From: Mycolicibacterium sp. P1-18
Lineage (GTDB): Bacteria > Actinomycetota > Actinomycetes > Mycobacteriales > Mycobacteriaceae
NCBI RefSeq assembly: GCF_008329535.1
Contig: NZ_NPKR01000003.1
Coordinates: 248,001 to 312,000 of the forward strand
DNA length: 64,000 nucleotides
Direction: 5' to 3'
The notes under the pieces: model-generated
What the model was told of the DNA's origin: nothing
Database searches by the model: none
Seen by the model: the letters and a program-made list of their open reading frames with translations, nothing else
Made by a program: the position numbers and the translations under genes
In this document: one piece after another, positions 27,807 through 37,624 of the stretch
How the letters are laid out: every line of letters begins with the position of its first letter
Position numbering within the stretch: position 1 is the first letter of the stretch

Positions 27807-28847
27807 TCAGCCGCCACCGGGGATTCGGGGCTGTTGCTGCGTGATGCAGTGGACGCCGCCGCCACGGGCGAAGATGGGCCGCGCGTCGACGGTCACCACC
27901 CGCCGACCGGGGTAGGCCTCGCCGAGCAATTCGCTGGCGCGTTGGTCGGCCACCGACTCTCCGAAACCGCAGGCGATCACGCCGCCGTTGACGACGTGGT
28001 GGTTGACGTAGCTCCAGTCGACGAAGCCGTGGGCGTCGCGAAGGGTGGCCGGTGCGGGCACGTCGACGATGTCCCACGTGCGTCCCGCGGCGTCCGTCGT
28101 CGCCTCGAGGGCGGCACGGACGTCCCTGCTCACCTCGTGGTCGGGGTGCGCTGGGTCGGTTTGAGTGTGCACGAGGAGGCGGCCCGGTGACGGGATGGTC
28201 GCCACGATGTCGACGTGGCCGTTGGTGCCAAGGCTCTCGTAGTCCCGAGTCAGGCCGCGCTGCAGCCAGATCGCGTGCGTCGCCCCGATCGTGCGTTCCA
28301 GCTCCGCTTCGACGCGACGCTTGTCGGCGTACGGATTCCGGCGCGGGTCGAGCTGCACCGTCTCGGTGAGCAACACCGTTCCCGCTCCGTCGACGTGGAT
28401 GCCGCCGCCCTCGTTGACGAGCGTCGAGCTGACGATCTCCGCGCCGACCAGTGGGGCCACCCCGCGGACGACCTCGGCCGACTTCGTCCATTCCGCCCAG
28501 TCCGGTGAGCCCCATCCGTTGAACGTCCAGTCCACTGCGCCAAGCACATTGGGACGGTCGTCGTCGACGACGAAGGTGGGCCCGAAGTCACGCATCCAGA
28601 ATTCGTCGAGTGGCAACTCGACGATGTCGACCGCGGAGGACAACATTCGTCGTGCCCGCTCGATCTCGGTGGGGTCGACCACCATGCTGACCGGTTCGAA
28701 TTCGGCGACGGCGTGCGCGACCTCGGTCCACGCGGCGTAGCACTCCTCCCGCCCGGCGGCGCTGTCGCCCATGGTGAAGCCCTCCCGGGGGAAGGCCATC
28801 CACGTCCGGTCGTGGGGGGCCGTTTCGGATGGCATGCGCCAGGTCAT
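27807..28847 (-). CDS. agmatine deiminase / peptidyl-arginine-deiminase family enzyme
   Basis: A 346-residue guanidino-group-modifying enzyme. Family motifs: RMPSETAPHDRTWMAFP, LDEFWMRDFGPTFVVDDD, WTFNGWG, NEGGGIHVDGAGTVL, TNGHVDIVATI, and GGGVHCITQQQP with the nucleophile Cys at about 334. AguA converts agmatine to N-carbamoylputrescine plus ammonia, but relatives act on other guanidines or amidines, so substrate is open. ATG 28847 has AAGGAC upstream. It lies 55 bp after the TetR gene on the same strand, so both likely share the promoter that faces the amidase. Confidence 0.85.
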   Translation of the reverse strand: MTWRMPSETAPHDRTWMAFPREGFTMGDSAAGREECYAAWTEVAHAVAEFEPVSMVVDPTEIERARRMLSSAVDIVELPLDEFWMRDFGPTFVVDDDRPNVLGAVDWTFNGWGSPDWAEWTKSAEVVRGVAPLVGAEIVSSTLVNEGGGIHVDGAGTVLLTETVQLDPRRNPYADKRRVEAELERTIGATHAIWLQRGLTRDYESLGTNGHVDIVATIPSPGRLLVHTQTDPAHPDHEVSRDVRAALEATTDAAGRTWDIVDVPAPATLRDAHGFVDWSYVNHHVVNGGVIACGFGESVADQRASELLGEAYPGRRVVTVDARPIFARGGGVHCITQQQPRIPGGG

Positions 28848-28902
28848 GGGTACCGTCCTTCTCGAAAGAACCTCGCGTGCAATGGATTGCTCACGAGGTA
28901 GG

Positions 28903-29535
28903 TCATGGCTTGGGGCGCGGCGGCCGTGCCGATGCGACGAGCATCGCGAGACCCCGCTCGAACGCGCGAGTGGCGATGGGATCGTCGGGGTCCTCGTGCT
29001 GCAGTGTCTCGTAGGCCGCGGCCAGGCGCGGGAAGCGTTCTTCCTGACCGGCGGGATCGAACACCACGCTGGGCCCCGACATGTCGAGGACGCTGCCGAG
29101 GATGAAGGATTCGAACGCGGTCAAGAGTGGAAGCACCTCCGCGCTCGGCCACCCGACGGCCTCTGCCGCGACCGCGAAGTCCTCGTACTCGGTCAGCAGC
29201 ACCGGCGCGGACGCACGTGTGGTCATGAGTAGGGGCACCGCGCGGTGATGCCGCGCGAAGGCCAGCCGATAGGACCGGGCCCAGGCGACAAGGCCGTCCT
29301 CCCATGGCAATTCGCGCAGTGGCGCCGAATCGATGTTGGCCGACACCAGGGCACGGAGGTCTTCGATCATCGCCGCCCGGTCGGCGACGTGGTTGTAGAG
29401 CGAGGTGGGGTTCACGCCCAGTTTCTGCGCGACGCGCCGCATGCTGGCACCCTCGACGCCGTGCCGGTCGACCAGCGCCAGGGCGGTGCGGGCGATGAGG
29501 TCGCGACTGAGTAGTGCGCGAGGTGGTCGTCCGAT
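28903..29535 (-). CDS. TetR family regulator with a non-AUG start (proposed regulon regulator)
   Basis: About 210 residues. The reading GRPPRALLSRDLIARTALAL, VDRHGVEGASMRRVAQKLGV and NPTSLYNHVADRAAMI is a full TetR HTH. No ATG, GTG or TTG lies in frame between the upstream TGA and the Met inside the HTH (29442). A GAGAGGAG site (29549-29542) sits six bases before ATC 29535, where related proteins have Met; ACG 29541 is another option. Starting at 29442 would destroy the HTH. It is divergent from the amidase, with the palindrome 29613-29633 between them, so it is the likely repressor of the whole set. If ATC does not initiate, the gene is off. Confidence 0.7.
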   Translation of the reverse strand: MGRPPRALLSRDLIARTALALVDRHGVEGASMRRVAQKLGVNPTSLYNHVADRAAMIEDLRALVSANIDSAPLRELPWEDGLVAWARSYRLAFARHHRAVPLLMTTRASAPVLLTEYEDFAVAAEAVGWPSAEVLPLLTAFESFILGSVLDMSGPSVVFDPAGQEERFPRLAAAYETLQHEDPDDPIATRAFERGLAMLVASARPPRPKP

Positions 29536-29612
29536 GGCCGTCTCCTCTCAGGAGCACGTCAGCGTACAGGCGACGGCGCGCATCAGCCCACGTCGAAATA
29601 CTGCCCATTCCT

Positions 29613-29633
29613 TAAACCTACATCGTATGTTTT
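29613..29633. promoter_or_regulatory. shared operator, site 1 (TetR/amidase)
   Basis: Matches the form AAAAC-N2-AC-N3-GT-N2-GTTTT (first base T here): TAAAC-CT-AC-ATC-GT-AT-GTTTT. It ends 9 bp before the amidase ATG and overlaps a TATGTT -10-like hexamer, so bound repressor would block a leaderless or near-leaderless transcript. Confidence 0.65.
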
Positions 29634-29642
29634 AGTGCTGTC

Positions 29643-31637
29643 ATGATCATCGCCGAATTCACGGTCGCCGAGGCCGACGTCGACCGCTCGTGCGGCGCGT
29701 TGACGGACGGCACGGTGACGAGCGTCGAACTGGTGGCGCGCTACCTGAACCGGATCGGCCACTATGACCGGTCCGGGATCGCATTGAACTCGGTGCCGGT
29801 GCTCAACCCGTCGGCATTCGCGGACGCTCGCGCCTCGGACGTTCGCCGAGCCCGCGGGCAGACCCTCGGTCCGCTGGACGGCATCCCGTTCACGGCGAAG
29901 GCCAGCTACAAGGTGCGCGGCCTGCCCGTGACGGCCGGCTCACCTGCTTTCGCGAGCCTCGTCGCCACCGACGACGCGTTCGCCGTCGCCCGGCTGCGCG
30001 CGGCCGGGGCGATCTGCCTCGGGCTGACGAACATGCCGCCCATGGCGGCCGGCGGAATGCAACGCGGACTCTACGGCCGCGCCGAAAGTCCCTACAGTGC
30101 AGAGTTCCTTACGGCAGCGTTCGGATCGGGGTCGTCGAACGGCTCCGGCACGGCGACGGCGGCGAGCTTCGCCGCGTTCGGTCTCGCCGAGGAGACGTGG
30201 TCCTCCGGCCGTGCTCCCGCGTCGAACAACGCGCTGGTCGCGTACACCCCGTCCCGCGGAGTGATCTCGGTACGCGGAAACTGGCCGTTGGTGCCCACGA
30301 TGGACGTCGTCGTACCGCATGCCCGCTCGGTCGACGACCTGCTGCACCTCCTCGATGCCGTGGTGGCCGACGACCCGCTCGTCGACGGTGACCTGTGGCG
30401 TCAGCAGGACTGGGTCGACCTGCCCGCGGCGTCCGAGGTGCGGCCCGAGTCGTACGTCGGCCTACCCACGCTGCCGTTGGGCGGTCTCCGGCTCGCGGTA
30501 CCCCGGCTCTACGTCAACGGCGATCCCGGCAGCGCCCACCCGATCCACACCCGCGACTCGGTGATGGCCCTGTGGCAGAGCATGCGTGACGACCTGGTGG
30601 CTGCCGGCGCGGAGGTCGTCGAGACCGACTTCCCCGTCGTCGAGAACTACGAGGGCCTACATCCGGAATCCCGGACGATGGTCGACCGCGGCATCGTTCC
30701 CGCCGAATTCCTGGAGCGGGAGCTCGGCGCGCTGTCGGTCTGGGCATTCGACGGGTTCCTGCGGTCGAACGGTCAGCCAGGCCTCAGCGGCATGTCCGAG
30801 GTTGATCCCGCCCGCATCTTCCCGGCGCCCACTGGTGCCCTGCCGGATCAGTACGGCGTCCTCCCGTTCGACGTCGCCTACGACCTCGCGGACTACGTGC
30901 ACCTCGCCGCCGACGGAGTCACGCCGTGGCACGACATCCCGGCCGTGGCGGCGGGGATGCGTGGGCTCGAGGAGACGCGTCGCGTCGACTTCGAGGAGTG
31001 GTTGCACGCCAACGGATTCGACGCGGTCGTCTTCCCGGCGGCCGCCGACGTCGGGCCCGCGGACGCCGACGTGAACCCCGCCTCGGCCGACGTCGCCTGG
31101 CGCAACGGGGTGTGGGTGTCCAACGGCAACCTCGTCCCCCGCCACCTTGGCATTCCCACCGTGACGATCCCGATGGGCACGATGGACGACACCGGGATGC
31201 CCGTCGGACTGACCGTGGCCGGCGCCGCCTATTCGGACACCACCCTGCTGCGCCTCGCGCGCTCCGTCGAGGCGCTCCGGACTCGACGCGTCGCGCCCGC
31301 CCGCACCCCCGCGCTGTCCGACGAGCAAGTCTTCGAGTGCCCGCTCCGCAGCGCCGACGGCGAACTATTCGTTGCCGTCGTCGACGTCGACGAACTCACC
31401 TTCCGCGTCGAGGTGACCACTGGTGCCGCAGCGGACGTCGAGGCCTTCGTCGACGGGGTTCGCGTGCGGCTCGACGTCACCGAAGGCGTTGCCACCGGCA
31501 CCATCCCGGGGAACGGCCACCGCGCCCCGCACAGCGAGTGGCGCGCACCATACGGACCATTGATCGTCGTCGTCGCCCGCAGCGCCGACGGCGCCGTGGC
31601 CGGGACACTTGCCACCACCGTTGGGTCGCCGCTCTAA
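29643..31637 (+). CDS. amidase-signature family hydrolase with C-terminal extension
   Basis: A 664-residue amidase. Amidase-signature features: LGPLDGIPFTAKASYKVRG with catalytic Lys about 86, FGSGSSNGSG with the cis-Ser about 164-165, and ETWSSGRAPAS with the Ser nucleophile about 188, in the Ser-cisSer-Lys order. The canonical GGSSGG and DTGGSIR are altered (GSGSSNGSG, ETWSSGR), typical of a divergent subgroup. Residues after ~555 (CPLRSADGELFVAVVDVDEL) form an extra beta-rich domain not in the core family. Start at ATG 29643 lacks a ribosome site, fitting a leaderless mRNA. Likely releases ammonia or an amine from an amide. Co-regulated with the downstream MFS set through the shared operator. 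Confidence 0.85.
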   Translation: MIIAEFTVAEADVDRSCGALTDGTVTSVELVARYLNRIGHYDRSGIALNSVPVLNPSAFADARASDVRRARGQTLGPLDGIPFTAKASYKVRGLPVTAGSPAFASLVATDDAFAVARLRAAGAICLGLTNMPPMAAGGMQRGLYGRAESPYSAEFLTAAFGSGSSNGSGTATAASFAAFGLAEETWSSGRAPASNNALVAYTPSRGVISVRGNWPLVPTMDVVVPHARSVDDLLHLLDAVVADDPLVDGDLWRQQDWVDLPAASEVRPESYVGLPTLPLGGLRLAVPRLYVNGDPGSAHPIHTRDSVMALWQSMRDDLVAAGAEVVETDFPVVENYEGLHPESRTMVDRGIVPAEFLERELGALSVWAFDGFLRSNGQPGLSGMSEVDPARIFPAPTGALPDQYGVLPFDVAYDLADYVHLAADGVTPWHDIPAVAAGMRGLEETRRVDFEEWLHANGFDAVVFPAAADVGPADADVNPASADVAWRNGVWVSNGNLVPRHLGIPTVTIPMGTMDDTGMPVGLTVAGAAYSDTTLLRLARSVEALRTRRVAPARTPALSDEQVFECPLRSADGELFVAVVDVDELTFRVEVTTGAAADVEAFVDGVRVRLDVTEGVATGTIPGNGHRAPHSEWRAPYGPLIVVVARSADGAVAGTLATTVGSPL

Positions 31638-31686
31638 GGGTGGCGCGGCCTGCACTGAACTCCATGTCGCCAAAGCCCGCGCCGGT

Positions 31687-31707
31687 AAAACCGACGGTGT
31701 ATGTTTT
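31687..31707. promoter_or_regulatory. shared operator, site 2
   Basis: AAAAC-CG-AC-GGT-GT-AT-GTTTT, the best palindrome of the four, 50 bp after the amidase stop and about 160 bp before the MFS start. Confidence 0.7.
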
Positions 31708-31804
31708 GCCTGGAAATGGTTGTCGAGCACTCAGTCCGCAAAGCCGACTCGAAGTAGAGCCTGGACGTACCCCCACAGGGTTCCTCCTGAGGCCTGGCGT
31801 CCAC

Positions 31805-31825
31805 GAAACCGACGGTGTATGTTTT
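31805..31825. promoter_or_regulatory. shared operator, site 3
   Basis: GAAAC-CG-AC-GGT-GT-AT-GTTTT, 118 bp from site 2 and 41 bp before the MFS ATG. Two sites before one operon suggest cooperative or looped repression. Confidence 0.7.
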
Positions 31826-31865
31826 AGCAATTCGGGCGACGTTGCCCGCCGGAACGAGGCAGCTC

Positions 31866-33101
31866 ATGACGATTTCCACGACCGCCGACACCACGCGCCT
31901 TCCGCTGAACACTCGTCGGGCTACGTCCACCTTCGGCATGTCCGTTCTCGGACTGTTGACGGCAAACCTGCTGCCGTTCATGGTGATCGCGCTGCAGGAC
32001 TCACTCGGTGTCAGCGTCGGCGAAGCCGGGACCATCATGACGGGATCCCTGCTCGCCACCGCCCTGGCGTGCATCGCCGTCACCCGCCTCGCCGAAGGTG
32101 TCCGACGCGTCGCGGTCGCCCGGGTCGGGCTCGCCGTGACGGCCCTCGGGTTCACCGTGGCCGCGTTCCCCCTCGGCACCGCCGTGACGATTACCGGAGT
32201 GATCGTCGGTGGCGCGGGAGCCGGGGGTGCCCTGGCGGCCAGTGGGGCGGCCTTGGCCGCGCTGCGCAACCCCAACCGGATGTCGGCGGCCAACGGACTG
32301 GTCAACCGCGCCGTCGTCACCCTGGTGCTCGCACTCATACCCGTGGTCGGGGTCTCCCTCGGAAGTGTCTACGGACTCGTCGCGGGCCTCGCGGTCGCTC
32401 TGCTGATCACATCCGGCTGGCTCCCCGCCGCACCCGTCACCGAGTCCCCTGATCCAGTCCGGAACCCACGGGTCGCCTCAACGAGTCAGGTACGCACCAC
32501 GATTGCCGGGTTCGCGCTGCTGGCCATGTACGCCATTTGGGCGATCAGCGAGGACTCGCTCTGGGCGATCGCAGGCACCATGGGGGCCGAGAACGCCCGG
32601 CTGAGCGACACAGCGCTCGGAATCGTGCTCAGCGCCTCCAGCGCAGGCGGATTCGCCGCCGCACTCGCCCTTATCCTCCTCGGCGATCGACTCGGCCGCG
32701 CACTCCCGATGGCGGTCCTCCTCGTCGTCGGCGGCGGCCTCAAACTCGGCACATGCCTCGCCACCGACCCCACCCTGTACGGGGTGCTGCTGGTCGCGTG
32801 GAACTCGGTATACCTGGCGGCCTTTCTGCTCTTCATCGCCACGGCAGCCGCGCTGGACGCCAACGGCCGATTCTCCGGCCCCTCGCTCGGCGTCTACCTC
32901 GTCGGAACCAGCTTCGCCCCCATGTTCGGCGGATGGGTCGTGCAGGCATTCGGCTACGACATCTTCGGCTGGGTGCTCGGCGTGACCAGTTGGCTGCTGG
33001 TCGTCCCGGTCGTCCTGGTCGCCCGCTTGTCGACCCGGGTGGAGAACGCAGACACGGCGGCCCGGCTGACGAATCACACGGAACAGGAGTCACGTCGATG
33101 A
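31866..33101 (+). CDS. MFS transporter
   Basis: A 411-residue membrane protein with about 12 hydrophobic segments and an MFS layout: TTAD then STFGMSVLGLLTANLLPFMV at TM1, GGAGAGGALAASGAALAAL at TM5 and a central loop near residues 190-210. No antiporter signature identifies the substrate. ATG 31866 follows GAGG. Its stop overlaps the amidohydrolase start (ATGA), so uptake or efflux is tied to that enzyme. First gene of the MFS-amidohydrolase-fusion operon behind two operator copies. Confidence 0.8.
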   Translation: MTISTTADTTRLPLNTRRATSTFGMSVLGLLTANLLPFMVIALQDSLGVSVGEAGTIMTGSLLATALACIAVTRLAEGVRRVAVARVGLAVTALGFTVAAFPLGTAVTITGVIVGGAGAGGALAASGAALAALRNPNRMSAANGLVNRAVVTLVLALIPVVGVSLGSVYGLVAGLAVALLITSGWLPAAPVTESPDPVRNPRVASTSQVRTTIAGFALLAMYAIWAISEDSLWAIAGTMGAENARLSDTALGIVLSASSAGGFAAALALILLGDRLGRALPMAVLLVVGGGLKLGTCLATDPTLYGVLLVAWNSVYLAAFLLFIATAAALDANGRFSGPSLGVYLVGTSFAPMFGGWVVQAFGYDIFGWVLGVTSWLLVVPVVLVARLSTRVENADTAARLTNHTEQESRR

Positions 33102-34744
33102 CCACCCCAACCACGCGAACTGCATTGATACACGCGCGAATCCTTAGTTCCTCCGGCGCCGTGGACGCGGTCGCCGACGGCGCGCTGGAAGAGGCGGAAG
33201 GCGTGGTGATCGACGGTGACCGGATCGTCGACGTGTACCCGACGAGCTCCCCGGAGACCGCGGCTGCAGACGACACGGTGGAGTTGGAAGGGCGATTCGT
33301 CCTGCCTGGGTTCGTCGACTCACACGTGCACCTGCTCTGGCTCGGCGCCGGGCTGAGCAGCGTGGCACTCACCGACGCGGGCGATCTGGCCGAGATTCAG
33401 CGACGCCTGCGGGACGCCCGAGAGTCGCTGGACGCAGGCGCGACGATGTTGCGCGGCCGCGGATGGCTCTTCGACTCCGTCGACGGTGAGCCCACCGCCG
33501 CGATGCTCGACGAGGCAGTCTCCGACATCCCGGTGTTCCTCGACTCGAACGACATGCACTCGATCTGGGTCAACACCGCCGCCCTGACGGCGATGGGTCT
33601 GACCGCGGACACCGCGGACCCCGCCGGCGGCCGGCTGTCGCGCCTTCCCGACGGCGCTCCCGCAGGGATGCTCTACGAGCGAGCCGCACACGAACTCGGC
33701 TGGGCGTACCTGGCGTCGGTCACCTCCGACGACGACCGAGTGGAGCACATCGCCCTTGCCCTCGATGCGTTCGCGGCCGCCGGCGTCACTTCCGTCGTCG
33801 ACATGGGGATGGACGAGGACGGCTGGCGAGCACTACGCGGCTACGCGCAACGACTGGGCGGCCGCCTGCCGGTGCGCGTGTCGGCGCACTGGCTCGTCGT
33901 CGACACCGGCGATGCGGTCAAGAACCTCAACCAAATTCAACGCGTCCTCGAACTGCGGGACGATCCGACGCCGTGGCTCGAGCTCATCGGCATCAAGCTG
34001 GTGCTCGACGGCGTGATCGACGCGTGCACGGCGGCGATGTCCTATCCCTACGCCAACGGCTCGAACGGTGACCTGCTCTGGAGTGCCGACGCACTGCTCC
34101 CAGTCGCGGTCGCCGCGGATGCCGCCCGTCTGCGCCTGGCCATCCATGCGATCGGCGACCTCGCCAGCGACGTGGCCCTTGACGTCCTCGAAGAGATGAT
34201 CCGGGTCAACCCGCCATGGGACAGGCGGCCGCGGCTCGAGCACGTGGAGATCGTCAACGATGAGACACCTGCCCGGATGGCACGCCTCGGGATTACCGCA
34301 TCGGTTCAACCGGTGCACGCCGATCCCGCCATTCAGCCGAACTGGCGCACCCAGCTCGGCGACGACCGAGTCGAGCGCGGCTACCCGTGGCCCTCCTTCA
34401 CCGCGGCGGGAGCACGACTGGCGTTCGGCACCGACGCCCCGACCGCACCTCACGAGGCGCTGGTGAACATCTACATTGCCACCACGCGGCGCTCGGCGAC
34501 CGACCGCTCGCTACCGGCCAACCTGCCCAAGTACGTCATCCCACTCGCATCGGCGCTGCGCCACGCCACCCTCGACTCTGCCGCTTCGTTCGACGCGGAC
34601 ACCCGCATCGGGCGAGTGCGAACGGGCATGTACGCCGATCTAGTGGTGCTTGACGGCGATATCCTCGACGCGGACGGGGACCTCCTGAGCATCAGCGTCG
34701 CACGCACCATCGTCGGCGGCCGCACCGTTTTCAAGAAAGAGTGA
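33098..34744 (+). CDS. YtcJ-like amidohydrolase (amidohydrolase family 3)
   Basis: A 548-residue metal-dependent amidohydrolase. FVLPGFVDSHVHLLW carries the HxH motif (about residues 72-80). IGIKLVLDGVIDACTAAM, LAIHAIGDLASDVALDVLEE, RLEHVEIV and FGTDAPTAPHE give the further metal ligands, and HATLDSAASFDADTRIGRVR leads to the C-terminal strand YADLVVLDGDILDAD. The family includes N-substituted formamide deformylases and exoenzyme-regulatory proteins. Probably cleaves an amide C-N bond. ATG 33098 overlaps the MFS stop. Confidence 0.85.
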   Translation: MTTPTTRTALIHARILSSSGAVDAVADGALEEAEGVVIDGDRIVDVYPTSSPETAAADDTVELEGRFVLPGFVDSHVHLLWLGAGLSSVALTDAGDLAEIQRRLRDARESLDAGATMLRGRGWLFDSVDGEPTAAMLDEAVSDIPVFLDSNDMHSIWVNTAALTAMGLTADTADPAGGRLSRLPDGAPAGMLYERAAHELGWAYLASVTSDDDRVEHIALALDAFAAAGVTSVVDMGMDEDGWRALRGYAQRLGGRLPVRVSAHWLVVDTGDAVKNLNQIQRVLELRDDPTPWLELIGIKLVLDGVIDACTAAMSYPYANGSNGDLLWSADALLPVAVAADAARLRLAIHAIGDLASDVALDVLEEMIRVNPPWDRRPRLEHVEIVNDETPARMARLGITASVQPVHADPAIQPNWRTQLGDDRVERGYPWPSFTAAGARLAFGTDAPTAPHEALVNIYIATTRRSATDRSLPANLPKYVIPLASALRHATLDSAASFDADTRIGRVRTGMYADLVVLDGDILDADGDLLSISVARTIVGGRTVFKKE

Positions 34745-34754
34745 CGAAACACCC

Positions 34755-37622
34755 ATGACAGAGCAGGTTTTCAACTTCTTCGCCAACCCAGAGCTGCCCA
34801 CGCCGACCCTCGAGATCGACGAAGTTCGGCGGCTGATGGACGAGACGTTCGGGATGGCGTGCACCGTCACCGAATTGGGAAGCCAGCAGGATCAGAACTT
34901 CGTGGTGTCCGACGTCGCGAACACCGCGCCGGTCGGAGTCCTCAAGCTCAGCAATCCCGTCTTCAGCGAGGCGGAGATCGACTTGCAGGACCTCGCCGCC
35001 GCGACAGTCGCAGAGCGCGAGCCGACGCTGCGCGTCCCTCAGGTGGTCGACGGCCCGCGTGGGCCGATGTCCGCGTGGTGGAACACCTCCCAGGGCCGCA
35101 TCCACGCCCGCGTCATCACCCACGTCTCCGGCGCCACCCTCATGGGGTCGGGCTACCTCTCCCCCGCCACGGTGGCCCGGATGGGAGAGCTCGCGGCGAA
35201 GGTGAGTGTCGCGCTCGCCGACCTCAGCCACCCGGCGTCCGTCCGCGTGCTGCAGTGGGATCTGCGCCACGCCGAGCGCGTCATCGCGACGCTCGCACCC
35301 GACGAGCCCGACACCGAGGTGCGCCAGTTCGCCTCCGCCGTCGCCGAATCGGCGCAGCGCCGCCTCGACGCGGTCTCCTCGCGACTGCCCACCCAGCTCG
35401 GGCACTTCGACATCACCGACGACAACGTGATCGGCAAACCGGGTGCGCTGCCCGATGCCGTCATCGACTTCGGAGACGTCGCCGAGTCGTGGGCCGTCAA
35501 CGAAATCGCCGTCACCGTCTCCTCGTTGCTGCATCACGACGGCCTCACCCCAGCCCACACACTGCCCGCCATCCTCGCCTTCCACTCGATTCGCCCGCTC
35601 AGCGAGGACGAGGTCGACGCGATCTGGCCGCTGGTCGCCCTTCGCGGGGTGGTGTTGGCACTGAGCGGACGTCAGCAGGTTCGCCTCGACGCAAAGAATG
35701 CCTATGCCGACGCCGCGCTGGATCGCGAGTTCCTGGTGCTCCGGCAGGCGGCGTCGGTGCCGTTCGAGGTGATGGGCGAATGCATCCGTCACGCACTGGG
35801 TTTCGCGACCCGCCCGCGCCCGGTGTGGGACGCCGCTCCCCTGCTCGACGGCCTGGCCGGTGCTGTCACCCTCGACGCCGGAACCACGTCGCCGCTCAAC
35901 GACGAGGGACGCTGGCTGGACGAGGAAGCTCTCGGCGACGCCGCGCTGGCCGTCCTGGACGGCGGCGCACCCGCGGCCGTCGTGCCAGCGTGGCGCCCCC
36001 GACTCGCGGGCGCTCCGATGCGCACGCCCGCCGCGCCGGCCACCGTGCCCACCGCGCTCACCCTGTGGCTCGCCAAGGACACCACCGTCGCCATCCCGAC
36101 CGACGGCCGCCTCGTGTCGACCGACGACGGCTTCATGATCGTCACCGGTGAGCATGCCGTGCGATTCACCGGCGACGACCAGGGGCAGCTGCCGGCCCGC
36201 ACCCCGGTCGACGTCCAGTTCACCCGCGCGGATTCGATCGACGTGCCGCTTCGGGTGCAGTCGGCATACGCCGTTGGCTGGCAGCTTCTCGCCGGCGATC
36301 CCGGTCCGAGCCTCGGCCTGCCTGCGGCAGTCGACGAGGTCGACGACGACACCCTCGCCCTGCGCGAACGCGTACTGGCCGACGTGCAGGAGCACTACTA
36401 CGCCCGTCCCCCTCGCATCGAGCGCGGATGGCGGGAGTACCTCGCCGACGTCGACGGTCGCGTCTACCTCGACATGGTCAACAACGTCGCCTCCGTCGGG
36501 CACGCCCACCCCCGGGTGGTCGCGGCGGCCAACCGGCAGATGCACCTGCTGAACACCAACTCCCGCTTCAACTATCGCGTCATCGCCGAATACGCCGACC
36601 GGATATCCGCGACGCTGCCCGACGAACTCGACACGGTGTTCTTCGTCAATTCCGGTTCGGAGGCAACCGATCTCGCGATCCGCATCGCGATGGCCGCGAC
36701 CGGACGTCCCGACATCGTGGCGATGCGCGAGGCGTATCACGGCTGGACCTATGCCAGTGACGCCGTCTCGACGTCGATCGCCGACAACCCCAACGCCCTT
36801 GCCACGCGGCCGTCCTGGGTGCACACCGTCGACGCGGCGAACTCGTATCGCGGCGTCCACCGCGGTGCCGACGCCGCCCGCTACGCCCCCGAGGCCGTGC
36901 AGGTCCTCGACGACATGGCAGCCGCGGGAAAGCTTCCCGCCGGCTTCATCTGCGAGTCCTACTTCGGCAACGCAGGCGGCGTCGCGCTCCCCGACGGCTA
37001 CCTCGCGCAGGTGTACGCCGCGGTGCGCAAGCACGGCGGCCTGGCGATCGCCGACGAAGTCCAGGTCGGCTACGGCCGACTCGGCGAATGGTTCTGGGGC
37101 TTCCAGCAGCAGCAAGCCATCCCCGACGTGGTTGCCGTCGCGAAGTCCGTTGGCGGCGGGCAGCCGATCGGTGTCGTCGTCACCCGACGTGACATCGCCG
37201 AGCGCTACCGCACGCAGGGGTACTTCTTCTCCTCGACGGGTGGCTCACCGGTCTCGTCGGCGATCGGCATGGCCGTGCTCGACGTGATCGAGCAGGAAGG
37301 GCTGCAGGAGAACGCGCGTGTCGTGGGTGCACACCTCAAGGCCCGCCTTCTCGCGCTGGCCGATGACCACCCGATCATCGGCACCGTCCACGGCTCGGGC
37401 TTCTATCTGGGGCTCGAATTCGTCCGGGACCGCGTCACTCTTGAACCAGCCACCGAGGAGACCGCCGCGATCTGCGACCGCCTGCTCACTCTCGGGGTCG
37501 TCATGCAACCCACCGGCGACTACCTGAACGTGTTCAAGATCAAGCCGCCGATGGTCATCTCGAAGGAATCGGTGGACTACTTCGTGGACTCACTCGAACG
37601 AGTCCTCACCACGGGCTGGTGA
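34755..37622 (+). CDS. APH-type kinase fused to class-III aminotransferase (amino-alcohol kinase/phospho-lyase type)
   Basis: A 955-residue fusion. Residues 1-~345 are an aminoglycoside-phosphotransferase-like kinase: [20 protein letters not shown] near the ATP-binding Lys, [13 protein letters not shown] with catalytic Asp 219 and Asn 224, and [12 protein letters not shown] linker or small domain spans ~350-530. Residues ~530-955 are a class-III PLP enzyme: [62 protein letters not shown], and [13 protein letters not shown] with PLP-Lys 797. The same pair of folds forms human hydroxylysine kinase/phospho-lyase and ethanolamine-phosphate phospho-lyase. This protein thus probably phosphorylates an amino alcohol, then eliminates ammonia and phosphate to an aldehyde. 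ATG 34755 starts ten bases after the amidohydrolase. Confidence 0.85.
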   Translation: MTEQVFNFFANPELPTPTLEIDEVRRLMDETFGMACTVTELGSQQDQNFVVSDVANTAPVGVLKLSNPVFSEAEIDLQDLAAATVAEREPTLRVPQVVDGPRGPMSAWWNTSQGRIHARVITHVSGATLMGSGYLSPATVARMGELAAKVSVALADLSHPASVRVLQWDLRHAERVIATLAPDEPDTEVRQFASAVAESAQRRLDAVSSRLPTQLGHFDITDDNVIGKPGALPDAVIDFGDVAESWAVNEIAVTVSSLLHHDGLTPAHTLPAILAFHSIRPLSEDEVDAIWPLVALRGVVLALSGRQQVRLDAKNAYADAALDREFLVLRQAASVPFEVMGECIRHALGFATRPRPVWDAAPLLDGLAGAVTLDAGTTSPLNDEGRWLDEEALGDAALAVLDGGAPAAVVPAWRPRLAGAPMRTPAAPATVPTALTLWLAKDTTVAIPTDGRLVSTDDGFMIVTGEHAVRFTGDDQGQLPARTPVDVQFTRADSIDVPLRVQSAYAVGWQLLAGDPGPSLGLPAAVDEVDDDTLALRERVLADVQEHYYARPPRIERGWREYLADVDGRVYLDMVNNVASVGHAHPRVVAAANRQMHLLNTNSRFNYRVIAEYADRISATLPDELDTVFFVNSGSEATDLAIRIAMAATGRPDIVAMREAYHGWTYASDAVSTSIADNPNALATRPSWVHTVDAANSYRGVHRGADAARYAPEAVQVLDDMAAAGKLPAGFICESYFGNAGGVALPDGYLAQVYAAVRKHGGLAIADEVQVGYGRLGEWFWGFQQQQAIPDVVAVAKSVGGGQPIGVVVTRRDIAERYRTQGYFFSSTGGSPVSSAIGMAVLDVIEQEGLQENARVVGAHLKARLLALADDHPIIGTVHGSGFYLGLEFVRDRVTLEPATEETAAICDRLLTLGVVMQPTGDYLNVFKIKPPMVISKESVDYFVDSLERVLTTGW

Positions 37623-37624
37623 CG

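Noticed and set aside
34731..37115. 794-residue minus-strand frame opposite the kinase-aminotransferase gene
   Set aside because: Composition is that of antisense GC-rich coding DNA; the plus strand has clear kinase and PLP motifs.
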